Of a stretch of DNA of 64,000 bases, positions 1 through 12,201 are shown piece by piece. Under the pieces are notes generated by a model. That model was not told the origin of the DNA. It saw nothing but the letters and a program-made list of their open reading frames with translations, and did no database searches. Source of the DNA: Chamaecyparis obtusa (taxonomy: Eukaryota; Streptophyta; Pinopsida; Cupressales; Cupressaceae); contig BSBK01009272.1 of the NCBI GenBank assembly GCA_027943335.1, forward strand, positions 126,501 through 190,500, given 5' to 3'. Position 1 is the stretch's first letter, and each line of letters begins with the position of its first letter. The position numbers were made by a program, and so were the translations under genes.

Positions 1-500
1 TTATCACATCTGCTAATAAGAAATATCGCATCATATTTAGACTATTGGGAAAGACATCTGATAACTCTTAAGAAACACTCGACGCAAGGGTAGTGTTGAA
101 GAACACTATTTGGGGTGGTGTTGAAAAACACCTATTTGTGAAATGCCCCAAGAGACAAACGCACCTAAAAGACCTATGCTAACAGGTATGCCCCTAGACA
201 AAGATAAAGACCAATTCCACACCAAGTCAAATAGGGTCAAGACATGATGGAAAGGCTCAGTGTCGAGGACGCATGCTAACAAATAGGAGTGCAAAGGCCT
301 CAAGTAGCGGCTATTTCCAAGTTTTCACCACTTGGATTTTTATTGCAATTTTTCTCTTTTTTCATTTTTCGATTTTTTTGTATTTTTTCAGGACTTTTTA
401 TGGTTTTTAGGATTTTTTCAGCATCATATATCAATTTTTTTTGGTATTTTTTTAGGATCATAAAATATGTACAAAAGATGCCCCCAGACAGAAATGGGCA

Positions 501-3500
501 TCAATAATAGAACTTCTTGAAGTGCAAAATGTTGATGGGATCAAGGAGCTGTTCTCCATCTGGATCTGATAGTAAATATGCACCTGTACCAAAAGCAGTT
601 TTGATGACATATGGTCCAAGCCAGTTAGGTTCAAACTTACCCTTTTGTTCTTTGTTCTGTTGGTTCTTAGGGTTCTCTCGCAAAACAAGATCACCTATTT
701 GAAACTCTCTAGGGCGAACCTTCTTGTTGAATGCCTTGGACATACGCTTCTGATACACTCTCATATGGTCAAAGGAAGCCTTACGCTTCTCATCTAAAAG
801 TTCTAGTTCCTGTAACCTCATGGCGCGGTAATCCTCATCTGTTATCAATCCTTTGAGTGAGACTCTGAGTGATGGGATCTCTACTTCTAAAGGTAATACC
901 GCTTCAGCGCCATAGGTAAGGGCAAAAGGCGTGGCTCCTGTAGGTGTGCGAATGCTTGTTCTGTAAGCCCATAGTGCTGGATTGATTTGCAAGTGCCAAT
1001 CCCTACCATTCTTGTGCATTGTCCTATGAAGAATTTTAAGAATGGTTTTATTAGAGGCTTCTGCCTGTCCGTTTCCCTGTGGAAAATAGATGGAGGACCA
1101 ATGTTGCTTAATTTTAAACTTCTTGCATAAATGCTTTAGGTCCTTGTTCTTGAATTGACTTCCGTTATCAGTGATAATCTCAGAAGGTACTCCAAATCGG
1201 CAAATAATATGATTCAAGATGAGCAAAGAGATAGTCTTCCCTGAAGCAACAGAAAGTGGCACAGCTTCTACCCATTTTGTGAAGTAGTCAGTGGCAGTAA
1301 TAATGAACTTATGTCCACTTGATGAGTTGGGATGAATTTGCCCAACTAGATCGAAGGCCCAGCGCTGAAATGGCCAATGAGAAATAGAAGGAATCAGCTC
1401 CCTACCTGGAGCATGAATCAGGTTTTCATGTTTCTGACATTTTTCACAAGACTTAGCAAAGGCTACTGCATCTATTTGCATCGTGGGCCAATAATACCCT
1501 GCCTTAAGCAACCTTCGGGCCATGGCAAGACCATTAGAATGTCCACCACAAATGCCCTTGTGGATGTCAACTAATGCTTGGTCGGCTTCCTCCTTTTCCA
1601 AGCACCTAAGGAGCGTCCCATCTAAACCCCTCCTATATAGATCACTAGAGATAAGGGTGTGGCGAGAGGCGTTACGGATGAGGTTTCGGCGTTCAGAACG
1701 GTTGAATGTGTCGGGGATGATGCCATCGCGAAGATATGAATAGATAGCACCATATCGGGAAGATTCATGTGTGACGAGGGTACAAATGACATGACTTTCA
1801 GATGAGTCAAATATGGGATGGTGTAGCTCTTCCACCAGGAATTCGAATCTTGATTCATGTGTTTCCAACTGAAGGAGTGAAGCTAATGTGGCCATAGCAT
1901 CTACAGCTTTGTTCTCCGTCCTAGGGATCTGTTGAAATGTCACAAAGGTAAAGTAGCGTCTCAATGAGTCAACCATCTTTTTGTAGGGTATCGATTTATC
2001 ATCTTTGGTTTGATACTCCTCATTGACTTGGTTGATGATTAACTGAGAATCCCCAAAGACATGTAACTCTGTTATGTTCCATTCTATAGCCATTCTCAAT
2101 CCATTGGTCAAAGCTTCATATTCGGCAATATTATTTGTACATGGGAACAAAAGTTTGTAAGACTTTGGAATGTTGTACCCATGCGGAGAGACAAATAATA
2201 TTCCAACACCTGATCCATTTTGCATGTGGGAACCATCAAAGAACATTTTCCAAGTGCGAGTAGTCATATACAAGATGTGTTCATTTGGGAATTCCACTTG
2301 AACAGGCATACTATCCTTAATTGGGAAATCAGCTAATTGATCGGCAATAGCTTGCCCCTTTATGGCCTTTCTCTCAACGTACTCTATATCAAATTCAGTC
2401 AAAACCATCATCCACTTAGCAAGTCTACCCGTGAGAGCAGCCTTACTAAGCAAGTACTTAAGAGGATCAATTTTTGCAACCAAATGTATAGTATGAGCAA
2501 GCATATAGTGTCGCAACTTTTGGGAAGCAAAGAGCACTGCAAGACAAGACTTCTCAATGTTATTATAATTGATCTCATAGGAGACTAGAGTACGGCTGAT
2601 ATAGTATATGGCCCTTTCTTTCCCAGTGTCATCTAATTGAGCTAACAATGCCCCCAAAGAAGACTCTGTTGCTGAAATGTATAGAATCAAAGGCTTCCCT
2701 GGAATAGGAGGCATCAAAACTGGAGGATTAGCCAAATACTGTTTTATTTGATCAAAGCTCTTTTGGCATTCCTCATTCCATACGCAAGAAGCACCCTTAT
2801 GCAGTGTCTTATTAAAGGGTTGTGCTCTATTTGCCAGCTGTGAGATAAACCTCCTAATTGACTGGAGTCGTCCCTGAAGACTTCTCATCTGACTAATGTT
2901 TCTTGGAGGTGGCATATCTAAAATTGCTTGGACCTTTTCAGGATCAACCTCTATGCCTTTTGTTGATATTATAAATCCTAAAAGTTTGCCTGAGGTGACA
3001 CCAAATGCACACTTCTTCGGATTCAATCTGAGTTGAAACTGTTCCATGCGATCTAGAATCACTTCCAGATTATCGAGGTGTGTGTCCCGTTTTCTAGATT
3101 TAGCCAAGGTATCATCCACATAATCTTCCATGTTCTTATGCATCATATCATGAAAAATTGTGGTCATAGCTCGTTGGAATGTTGCTCCTGCATTCTTTAA
3201 CGCAAATGGCATGACGTTCCAGCAGTAGGTTCCCCATGCACATGTGAACACTGTTTTCTCTTGGTCTTCGGGAGCTATTTTAATTTGATTATATCCTGAG
3301 AAACCATCCATTAGAGAGTATATTTCATAGCCCGCTATCATGTCCACTATCATGTCAATGTTTGGAATTGGAAAATCATCCTTTGGGCATGCTTTGTTTA
3401 AATCTCTAAAATCTGTGCATACACGAATGGACCCATCATGTTTGGAAACTGGTACTATGTTTGAGATCGATTTTGCATAATCGATGGCTCTGATGAATCC

Positions 3501-3917
3501 AGCTCTCAAAAGTTTTTCTAATTCCGCTTTGACAAGGAGAGCTACATGTAGATGCATTTTTCTTAGTCTCTGTTTCACTGGTTTGACTTCTGGAGCTATG
3601 GATAAGTGATGCATTATAAGATTTGTGTCAAGCCCTGGCATGTCTGAATAGGTGCATGCAAAATTAATTTTCTTCTTTTGTAAGAATTGTATATATGCCT
3701 TGGTTTCTTCTTCTGACAAAGACTGAGCAAGATGAACTATTTGAGGAGCTTCTTCTGTGTTCAAATTAATTGGTTTTGTTGGCTCAATCAATACTGATGA
3801 TCTATCCTGAAAATAACTCGGCAAGTTATTAAGTACCGCATCTTTAGGCGCCTCAAAGAGGTTTTCACCCTCAGATACGTCATCTCTTTTTACTATTTTT
3901 GGTTCTGATACCGCCAC
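501..3917 (-). CDS. Tat retrotransposon pol: RT, RNase H, archaeal-type RNase H, integrase
   Basis: Open frame of 1138 codons without a stop. The reverse transcriptase has the YVDD active site near residue 266. The first RNase H is degenerate: its usual catalytic Asp region reads ILYISATES. A second RNase H of archaeal type follows from about residue 555, with the acidic positions in FFDGS, AEYEA and FGDSQ. The integrase has an H-H-C-C zinc motif (CEKCQ near residue 825), then catalytic D (AFDLVG), D (ITDNGS) and E (GQAEAS). A C-terminal GPY module (LGPYVI) closes it. The dual RNase H is the mark of the Tat clade. The ATG is internal to the ancestral polyprotein; upstream coding lies in another frame because an A-run near 3945 has one extra base relative to the forward copy. 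RT reads MPFALKN where the forward copy has MPFGLKN. The frame is open, but the element cannot make gag-protease in frame. Confidence 0.85.
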   Translation of the reverse strand: MAVSEPKIVKRDDVSEGENLFEAPKDAVLNNLPSYFQDRSSVLIEPTKPINLNTEEAPQIVHLAQSLSEEETKAYIQFLQKKKINFACTYSDMPGLDTNLIMHHLSIAPEVKPVKQRLRKMHLHVALLVKAELEKLLRAGFIRAIDYAKSISNIVPVSKHDGSIRVCTDFRDLNKACPKDDFPIPNIDMIVDMIAGYEIYSLMDGFSGYNQIKIAPEDQEKTVFTCAWGTYCWNVMPFALKNAGATFQRAMTTIFHDMMHKNMEDYVDDTLAKSRKRDTHLDNLEVILDRMEQFQLRLNPKKCAFGVTSGKLLGFIISTKGIEVDPEKVQAILDMPPPRNISQMRSLQGRLQSIRRFISQLANRAQPFNKTLHKGASCVWNEECQKSFDQIKQYLANPPVLMPPIPGKPLILYISATESSLGALLAQLDDTGKERAIYYISRTLVSYEINYNNIEKSCLAVLFASQKLRHYMLAHTIHLVAKIDPLKYLLSKAALTGRLAKWMMVLTEFDIEYVERKAIKGQAIADQLADFPIKDSMPVQVEFPNEHILYMTTRTWKMFFDGSHMQNGSGVGILFVSPHGYNIPKSYKLLFPCTNNIAEYEALTNGLRMAIEWNITELHVFGDSQLIINQVNEEYQTKDDKSIPYKKMVDSLRRYFTFVTFQQIPRTENKAVDAMATLASLLQLETHESRFEFLVEELHHPIFDSSESHVICTLVTHESSRYGAIYSYLRDGIIPDTFNRSERRNLIRNASRHTLISSDLYRRGLDGTLLRCLEKEEADQALVDIHKGICGGHSNGLAMARRLLKAGYYWPTMQIDAVAFAKSCEKCQKHENLIHAPGRELIPSISHWPFQRWAFDLVGQIHPNSSSGHKFIITATDYFTKWVEAVPLSVASGKTISLLILNHIICRFGVPSEIITDNGSQFKNKDLKHLCKKFKIKQHWSSIYFPQGNGQAEASNKTILKILHRTMHKNGRDWHLQINPALWAYRTSIRTPTGATPFALTYGAEAVLPLEVEIPSLRVSLKGLITDEDYRAMRLQELELLDEKRKASFDHMRVYQKRMSKAFNKKVRPREFQIGDLVLRENPKNQQNKEQKGKFEPNWLGPYVIKTAFGTGAYLLSDPDGEQLLDPINILHFKKFYY

Positions 3918-4102
3918 AAAGTGGTTTTCGCCATCAGACCTATTTTTTCTTTCTTTCTTTTTCTTTTATTTTTAGACTGAGGTACTTAATATCAGGCTCC
4001 GTCATTCTTGTTGTCGGTTCACTGGTGGAAGAAGCCACGGGTTCAAGAGCATTCAAATAGCAGGCAAGTTCATAGTCATTCTGAAAAGTGAGGAATCTAG
4101 GC

Positions 4103-4226
4103 TCTTGATGGCGCTGAGACCAGTCAATTAGGTCATAGTGAACAAGGGGTAGGTCAATGACTGGTCTTGATGGCGCTGAGACCAGTCAATTAGGTCATAG
4201 TGAACAAGGGGTAGGTCAATGACTGG
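4103..4226. repeat. 62-bp perfect tandem duplication
   Basis: Units 4103-4164 and 4165-4226 are identical and begin TCTTGATGGCGCTGAGACC. The forward element copy has one unit at the corresponding place near 9957. Since 62 is not a multiple of three, the duplication shifts the reading frame. It looks like replication slippage or template switching in this copy only. Confidence 0.9.
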
Positions 4227-5096
4227 TTCAATGTTATTTATGTGCAGGTTGTTATCTCTGATGACCATATAATCGGGATTCATCAAGTCCCCTCCGAGGA
4301 TACCCGAGTCAGGATTTGTCCTACCAAACGATGCTTCAGCCACTAAGGCAATTCGAGGAGTACAATCCTCTAGTCCTACACTAAGCTCATTGGTCACATC
4401 AGGTTGGGTACTATAAGTATGGACAACATCCATGTCCAAATCAACTGTTGCATCTGAAAGTGAGTCCCATTCGTACTCATGTGAGTCTGTGTCTGAATCA
4501 TCATTTGGGCCTCGTGATGTAGAAGCCTCAAGGTTGGGAAAGGTTTCCCCTTCTCTAATGCTAGCATTGTTACTATTCGTTGCAGCTAGGATAGCAACAC
4601 GTTCCATTGTCAATCTAGCATTCATATAGTCACTATCCGTCGTAGCTGGGATAGTAGGACCGTCAAGTATCAAATCTTTTGATTTTCCCCAAAGAAGATT
4701 TGTTGAAGGCACCCAATCATCAGACATGTCTTGTTGATTAGAAAGATCAGGTGTGTAGTCTGAATCACTGTCACTGTCCGTCGCAGCTGGGACAGGGACA
4801 CCTTTCTTCTTCTTATTTTCAAAACCTAAGCCAACTGTTGACTTATTCTTTCGTCCAAAAAGGGTATGGTTAAGAGGCTCAGCTTTAGCATCCAACCTAT
4901 GGCTAAGGGGACCATATCCTGGATAACCCATATTCTTAACCAATGTATACCCCCGCCCATAAGCTGTAGGTGAAGGAGCAAAGTTCTCATTGTGTTGGTA
5001 TTTTTCCTCATGATAGATCCAGTCTCTTATGGCAACTTCCTCTTTCTCTTCCTGAATAGGAACTGAAGACTCAATAAATTTTCCAAATAATGTCAC
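4128..5096 (-). pseudogene. Protease/RT linker region of the minus-strand Tat copy, frameshifted
   Basis: Residues match the forward polyprotein between protease and RT, an acidic Ser/Asp-rich spacer (runs such as DSDSDSDY). The frame ends early because a 62-bp tandem duplication (4103-4226) shifts the frame. A further one-base change in an A-run near 3945 separates it from the pol frame that starts at 3917. The first Met is internal to the ancestral polyprotein, and the match stops a few bases upstream at 5101. Confidence 0.75.
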
Positions 5097-5101
5097 TGCT
5101 G

Positions 5102-5655
5102 GTATAAGGTGAAGTATCGCGCAATTGTAGGTATATCGCCGCAGTAGCCTGGAGTATATCGCCTTGTTAATTTCTGTCGTGCGTGCAATTTGATCAGTTT
5201 AAATTGCTATTAGTCAGGTTAGGTCTTGGAGTATGCTTCTTGCTTTGTAGTTTGTGACCTGTCTTGACTCTAAATTTCCGGTTTTAGTCCTCCGGGATAG
5301 CATCATCTGATTTACGAAATCAGTTTGGGAATAATTGTCAAATTAGAAGACCATTTTTGGTGCCAAGGTTCATCTCTAGGATTGTTAGCTACCTTCTTGG
5401 AAAATTTGTAGTGCTCTTATTGTCCAAATCGCTTTCATTTAAATCTCGATTTCAATTACATTTTGGCCTAGTCCAACCTCCTGGTTCAAAAGTGCAAGGG
5501 TAGTCACCATTTGATTTGAAGCACCTTTTTGATAGTGTTGGTAAAGCCCCTTTTCTATCTTTTCATTTCTCTTTGGACAATAGAGGACTTTGATTATCCT
5601 AGTTTGGTGCTGACACTTTGAGAGGTCATCTTATCATTGAGAGTATCTTTCTTTC
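5102..5655 (+). other. 5' leader of the plus-strand Tat element, no gene
   Basis: Non-coding stretch between the truncated inverted copy and the first gag ATG. Two TGG-starting stretches, TGGTGCCAAGG near 5356 and TGGTGCTGACA near 5604, are possible primer-binding sites, but neither matched a plant tRNA 3' end I could name. No copy of this sequence was found in the 3' LTR region. Confidence 0.5.
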
Positions 5656-6597
5656 ATGTCAGTTACAACAAGGTACCAAGTCAATCAAGGGAAGCGATCC
5701 CCTGTTGCCTTTAGCCAGTTACCACGAGTTAAGACTCGTCGACAGCATAAGTTAAAAGGACCCCTTTTTGATCAATCGCCTAAGAGTGAATCTGAGGTTT
5801 GTTTTAATCCAAAAACTAATCCTAGTGAAGTGAGCACCTCTTTTGTACCACTTTCATCAAGCATGGACATGAGTTACACTTTCACTCGACAACAAAGAGA
5901 AGCCATGAATCAAACTCTTGAGGATATCTTCCAACGACATAGGAGAGAGTACGGTGGTTCTTCTCATGCTAGTCCACCCGGGTCAGCTCCCAACAACGCG
6001 AGGTATTTTGATGCTCACCAACAAGCCGAGAGACATCATAAGCAAACTCACTCAGATTCAATGTCACAACACGAGGACCAGAACAACGAATCTAGTGATC
6101 ACCACATAAACGCAGCGAATGCAATAAGGCATTCGAGACCATCCTCTCCACTTAAAGATACCTCTCGATATGCAAAGACGAGATTGAAAAGCATTGAGAG
6201 GGAGAAGCAAGCCTATTTGGATGAACAAGTTGCTAAAAAGGAAAAATTTAGACAACTAGAAGAAGAGGAACGTGCGTTATTGGACATAAAGAAGAGAGTC
6301 ACCCAAGAAGAAGAAGATAGACTCTACGCACAACAACTCCAAAGCCGATTCAACGGGAGGGGAACCAATAGTGGGACCAACTCACCCCCATCTACCCCTT
6401 CGCCAAGTCCTAGAAGAAGATCAAGGACACCCTCACGATCCCCAAGTCCTAGAGGAAGAAGGGTTTCAAGATATGATCATCATAGGAGACGATCACCTCA
6501 TAGACATTCAAAGCAACCCTCCCAACGAGCACATCATGGCTCACAACATGGAGGAAGTTATGCCAAATTTGACCATATGGATTTTATGACTATGTAA
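5656..6597 (+). CDS. Tat gag, N-terminal segment
   Basis: 313 codons. Residues about 170-220 are charged and helical (EREKQAYLDEQVAKKEK), then a Ser/Arg-rich basic stretch (RSRTPSRSPSPRGRR) that could bind RNA. It ends at TAA 6595-6597. The next long frame (6622-12183) is in the same frame only eight codons later, so this is the front part of one gag-pol polyprotein split by a single stop. The stop is followed by CAA GAA. It is probably a point mutation, though programmed read-through cannot be excluded from sequence alone. Confidence 0.7.
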   Translation: MSVTTRYQVNQGKRSPVAFSQLPRVKTRRQHKLKGPLFDQSPKSESEVCFNPKTNPSEVSTSFVPLSSSMDMSYTFTRQQREAMNQTLEDIFQRHRREYGGSSHASPPGSAPNNARYFDAHQQAERHHKQTHSDSMSQHEDQNNESSDHHINAANAIRHSRPSSPLKDTSRYAKTRLKSIEREKQAYLDEQVAKKEKFRQLEEEERALLDIKKRVTQEEEDRLYAQQLQSRFNGRGTNSGTNSPPSTPSPSPRRRSRTPSRSPSPRGRRVSRYDHHRRRSPHRHSKQPSQRAHHGSQHGGSYAKFDHMDFMTM

Positions 6598-6621
6598 CAA
6601 GAACCATCCTTTCAATCATAT

Positions 6622-9600
6622 GTGGAACGATATGTGGAACAAAACAAGGATCAATTCCTAGAAAGCCTTATCAACAAAGGTGTTAAAGTTCCATATGATT
6701 TTGACGTCCACCAAAAGATTAAGAAACAGAATCCTTCAACCAATGAGGTGATCATGCAAATGCAGAAGGACATAGAAAGGATGAGGGCTCCTAAGAGCAC
6801 ATTTAATTTGGACTCCATATGTCCCAACCCGATTGACAAGAGTGTGGTGTTGGTTGAGTTCCCTAAGAAAGTTGAGTTTCCAACCTATGACAAATATGAC
6901 GGCGTTGGTGACCCTCATGACCATGTTCGACAGTTTTACATAATGAGCTTTTCTTTTCATCATGAAGACTCTTACTTGATGAGATTATTTCCGAGGAGTC
7001 TCAAAGGTCAAGCCATGGAATGGTTCACCAACCTTACTCATCTAGTAAAGACATTTAAGGAACTCGTCCAAAGATTTGTTCAGCATTTTGCTTATAATCT
7101 ATCAAGGTCGGTCACAATGCTTGATTTGTGCAAGCTTAAACAAAATGAAGGAGAACCTTTTGTCACTTTCCTACAAAGATGGAGTCGTTTATGCTCAAAA
7201 TATCCAAGGACAATTCCTGAGGAGGAAAGAATCGACATCATTGTGAGTAACTTAGTGCCGGAATTAAGGTATGAGGTAAGAAAGATAGCATTTAGTTCTT
7301 TTGATACCTTGGTAGACGCGGCATGTCGCATAGAAGATGTCCTAAAAGAACAAGGAATTTTGGCTAAATCAACTAATAACAACAATGGCCAAAACAACAA
7401 CAATCATGGTTATAAGGACAAAAAGAACTCCTGTTGGAACAAGAATAAACAGGTAGTCAATGACGGAGTTGTTGACTCACCACAACCTAAGAATGAAGGA
7501 GTTCTTAATCTCTCCAATGCGGTGCAAGCCATGAAGCTGCAAGCGTCCTCAGGACAACAAGAGAATAAACCCAAGTATCAAGGGAAACCTAAGAAGGAAA
7601 AGAGACAATTCACCAAACTTGGGGACTCCTATGCAGACATTTTCAAGACACTAATTGCTCATAATTTGGCGCAACCTCAGGATCCTGCCAAGCACCGCAT
7701 ACCCAATCTTAAACCTCATTGGTGGGATGAGAAAGTCTTTTGTGTCTTCCACAATGGAATTGGACATGATATAGAAAATTGTTTTAGGCTTAAACATCTT
7801 GTCCAAGACCTCATTGAAAGTGGGCGATTACAAGTTGATGGTTTAACTACCAATGCGGATCATAAGGCTTTTAAAGAACCCTTGCCCAAATATGAGAAAG
7901 GAGAAAATTCTAACAACAAGCAGGGCAAAGCTGCTATCAACTATGCCTACACCAATGCTGAAAATGTTATTAATATGCTTGAACCGGTTGATGATAATAT
8001 CAACATGATGAGAGGGAAAGATCCTTATGGATATGATGTGGATTCAACTCCAAGGTCTGATGAAGGACCCGTTGTGGTGCTGAGAGGTCTTCACTCACGA
8101 AGGATGCCCCAATCTCTCAATGCTGTCACTAGGCGTCAGGCTCAAGCTCCCATTATTATCAGAGGTCCTAGCTCTAACAAGTCTAAGCAGCCCATGTCCA
8201 AGGGTGTTCTTCCTAAATCTGCTGTTGGTCCTGATTCCAATTATAACCTTATTGACCAATTACAACGTACACCAGCGCAGATATCTATTTTTGAACTTTT
8301 AGAATTGTCCCCTAAGCACAAGCGTGTCCTTGAGGATGCTTTGCGAGCAGCCAGTGTCCCCAACAACTTAGATATTGATCAATTCCAGAATATGGTCAAC
8401 CATTTGACCAGCCCTCATTACCTCACTTTCTCAGAAGAAGACGACAAATCCATCAGTCACCCACATAACTTGGCTTTACACATCGAAGTCACGATTCATA
8501 AAACCCGTGTCAGGCGTGTATTGATAGATGGGGGTGCGGGGCTCAATATTTGTACCATGAGTTTGTTGAAGGCTCTAGGATATTCCGAAGACATCATTGA
8601 CACAAGGAAAAAGATCACAATCAAGGCATATGATGAAGCAGAAAGAAGTTCTAAGGGATTGGCCGTTTTGCCTATTCGCATTGGTCCAGTAGAAAAGGAT
8701 ATCTTATTTCAAATTGTTGATGTTGGACCTTTAGCCTACAACATTTTGCTAGGTAGGCCATGGATTCACAAAATGCAAGCAGTCCCATCAACGTATCACC
8801 AGTGTGTTAAGTTTCCCCATAATGGTGTTGAAATTTGCATACCTGGAGATAGTGCTTTGTCCGTTAATAATATCTCTGCTGGATCACATGTACCTTTGAA
8901 TAGGGAAGCTGACAGTTCTAGTATCTCACTTGAACAATGCCAGCAGAAGTTTAAGACCATAGATCTTGGGATGGGAGATTATAAAATTGATTCTTTTACA
9001 AAAATGCCAATCTCTCCTCGGTCTTATGGGAAACCATCCCCACATATGAAACCTTCATCATCAGCAATGACATTATTTGGAAAATTTATTGAGTCTTCAG
9101 TTCCTATTCAAGAAGAGAAAGAGGAAGTTGCCGTAAGAGATTGGATCTATCATGAGGAAAAATACCAACACAATGAGAACTTTGCTCCACCTACAGCTTA
9201 TGGGCGAGGGTATACATTGGTTAAGAATATGGGTTATCCAGGATATGGTCCCCTTAGCCATAGGTTGGATGCTAAAGCTGAGCCTCTTAACCATACCCTT
9301 TTTGGACGAAAGAATAAGTCAACAGTTGGCTTAGGTTTTGAAAATAAGAAGAAGAAAGGTGTCCCTGTCCCAGCTACGACGGACAGTGACAGTGATTCAG
9401 ACTACACACCTGATCTTTCTAATCAACAAGACATGTCTGATGATTGGGTGCCTTCAACAAATCTTCTTTGGGGAGAATCAAAAGATTTGATACTTGACGG
9501 TCCTACTATCCCAGCTACGACGGATAGTGACTATATGAATGCTAGATTGACAATGGAACGTGTTGCTATCCTAGCTGCGACAGATAGTAACAATGCTAGC

Positions 9601-12183
9601 ATTAGAGAAGGGGAAACCTTTCCCAACCTTGAGGGTTCTACATCACGAGGCCCAAATGATGATTCAGACACAGACTCACATGAGTACGAATGGGACTCAC
9701 TTTCAGATGCAACAGTTGATTTGGACATGGATGTTGTCCATACTTATAGTACCCAACCTGATGTGACCAATGAGCTTAGTGTAGGACTAGAGGATTGTAC
9801 TCCTCGAATTGCCTTAGTGGTTGACGCTTCGTTTGGTAGGACAAATCCCGACTCGGGTATCCTCGGAGGGGACTTGATGAATCTCGATTGTATGGTCATC
9901 AGAGATAACACCCTTCACATAAATAACATTGAACCAGTCATTGACCTACCCCTTGTTCACTATGACCTAATTGACTGGTCTCAGCGCCATAAAGAGCCTA
10001 GGTTCTTCACTTTTCAGAATGACTATGAACTTGCTTGCTATCTGAATGCTCTTGAACCCGTGGTTTCTTCCACCAGTGAACCGACAACAAGAATGACGGA
10101 GCTTGATATTAAGTACCTCAGTCTAAAAATAAAAGAAAAAGAAAGAAAGAAAAATAGGTCTGATGGCGAAAACCACTTTGTGGCGGTATCAGAACCAAAA
10201 ATAGTAAAAAGAGATGACGTATCTGAGGGTGAAAACCTCTTTGAGGCGCCTAAGGATGGGGTACTTAATAACTTGCCGAGTTATTTTCAGGACAGATCAT
10301 CAGTATTGATTGAGCCAACAAAACCAGTTAATTTGAACACAGAAGAAGCTCCTCAAATAGTTCATCTTGCTCAGTCTTTATCAGAAGAAGAAACCAAGGC
10401 ATATATACAATTCTTACAAAAGAAGAAAATTAATTTTGCATGCACCTATTCAGACATGCCAGGGCTTGACACAAATCTTATAATGCATCACTTATCCATA
10501 GCTCCAGGAGTCAAACCAGTGAAACAGAGACTCAGAAAAATGCATCCACATATAGCTCTCCTTGTCAAAGCGGAATTAGAAAAACTTTTGAGAGCTGGAT
10601 TCATCAGAGCCATCGATTATGTAGAATGGATCTCAAACATAGTACCAGTTTCCAAACATGATGGGTCCATTTGTGTATGCACAAATTTTAGAGATTTAAA
10701 CAAAGCATGCCCAAAGGATGATTTTCCACTTCCAAACATTGACATGATAGTGGACATGACAGCGGGCTATGAAATATACTCTCTAATGGATGGTTTCTCA
10801 GGATATAATCAAATTAAAATAGCTCCCGAAGACCAAGAGAAAACAGCGTTCACATGTGCATGGGGAACCTATTGCTGGAACGTCATGCCATTTGGGTTAA
10901 AGAATGCAGGAGCAACATACCAACGAGCTATGACCACAATTTTTCATGATATGATGCATAAGAACATGGAAGATTATGTGGATGATACCTTAGCTAAATC
11001 TAGAAAACGGGACACACACCTCGATGATCTGGAAGTGATTCTAGATCGCATGGAACAGTTTCAACTCAGATTGAATCCGAAGAAGTGTGCATTTGGTGTC
11101 ACCTCAGGCAAACTTTTAGGATTTATAATATCGGCAAAAGGCATAGAGGTTGATCCTGAAAAGGTCCAGGGAATTTTAGATATGCCACCTCCAAGAAACA
11201 TTAGTCAGATGAGAAGTTTTCAGGGTCGACTCCAGTCAATTAGGAGGTTTATCTCACAGTTGGCAGATAGAGCACAACTCTTTAATAAGACACTGCATAA
11301 GGGTGCTTCTTGCGTATGGAATGAGGAATGCCAAAAGAGCCTTGATCAAATAAAACAATATTTGGCTAATCCTGCAGTTTTGATGCCTCCTATTCCAGGG
11401 AAGCCTTTGATTCTATACATTTCAGCAACAGAGTCTTCCTTGGGGGCATTGTTAGCTCAATTAGATGACACTGGGAAAGAAAGGGCCATATACTATATCA
11501 GCCGTACTCTAGTCTCCTATGAGATCAATTATAATAACATTGAGAAGTTTTGTCTTGCAGTGGTGTTTGCTTCCCAAAAGTTGCAACACTATATGCTTGC
11601 TCATACTATACATTTGGTTGCAAAAATTGATCCTCTTAAGTACTTGCTTAGTAAGGCTGCTCTCACGGGTAGACTTGCTAAGTGGATGATGGTTTTGACT
11701 GAATTTGATATAGAGTACGTTGAGAGAAAAGCCATAAAGGGGCAAGCTATTGCCGATCAATTAGCTGATTTCCCAATTAAGGATAGTATGCCTGTTCAAG
11801 TGGAATTCCCAGATGAACACATCCTGTATATGACTACTGGCACTTGGAAAATGTTCTTTGATGGTTCCCACATGCAAAATGGATCAGGTGCTGGAGTATT
11901 ATTTGTCTCTCCGCATGGGTACAACATTCCAAAGTCTTACAAACTTTTGTTCCCATGTACAAATAATATTGCCGAATATGAAGCTTTGACCAATGGATTG
12001 AGAATGGCTATAGAATGGAACATAACAGAGTTACATGTCTTTGGGGATTCTCAGTTAATCATCAACCAAGTCAATGAGGAGTATCAAACCAAAGATGATA
12101 AATCGATACCCTACAAAAAGATGGTTGACTCATTGAGACGCTACTTTACATTTGTGACATTTCAACAGATCCCTAGGACGTAG
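6622..12183 (+). pseudogene. Tat gag-protease-RT-RNase H-archaeal RNase H polyprotein, broken
   Basis: 1853 codons in the same frame as the preceding gag segment. Residues about 85-235 form the retrotransposon gag capsid-like domain (YDKYDGVGDPHDHVRQF). A Tat-type zinc motif, CVFHNGIGHDIENC, lies near 374. The aspartic protease core is LIDGGAGLN near 634, with DGG in place of DSG/DTG as is usual in this lineage. RT has MPFGLKN and YVDD near 1451. A degenerate RNase H follows, then the archaeal-type RNase H from FFDGS near 1744. The frame is cut by TAG at 12181-12183, where the inverted copy has a Glu codon (G to T change). Confidence 0.85.
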
Positions 12184-12201
12184 AACAAAGCTGCAGATGC
12201 T

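Larger units (their letters stand above)
1..5101 (-). mobile_element. Ty3/gypsy Tat-lineage retrotransposon, minus-strand copy, truncated
   Basis: Reverse-strand copy of the element that lies forward at 5102-16257. It runs from the 3' untranslated region (1-500, cut by the window start) through integrase, archaeal-type RNase H, RNase H and reverse transcriptase to the protease/RT linker. At 5101 the match to the forward copy stops abruptly, opposite base 9062. The two copies differ at only a few positions per 60-base line by eye, so they are closely related or one duplicated the other. The order RT, RNase H, second RNase H, integrase is the Tat arrangement. The 5' half (gag, protease, 5' LTR) is missing here. 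Confidence 0.85.

Noticed and set aside
289..507. Open frame in the T-rich start of the window
   Set aside because: It lies in the 3' untranslated region of the minus-strand Tat copy, and its mirror at 13590-13800 codes for something quite different. Low complexity.
5356..5375. TGGTGCC as a primer-binding site of the Tat element
   Set aside because: The bases after TGGTGCC do not continue as the 3' end of any plant tRNA I know, and no LTR end is visible just upstream, so it is mentioned only as a possibility.
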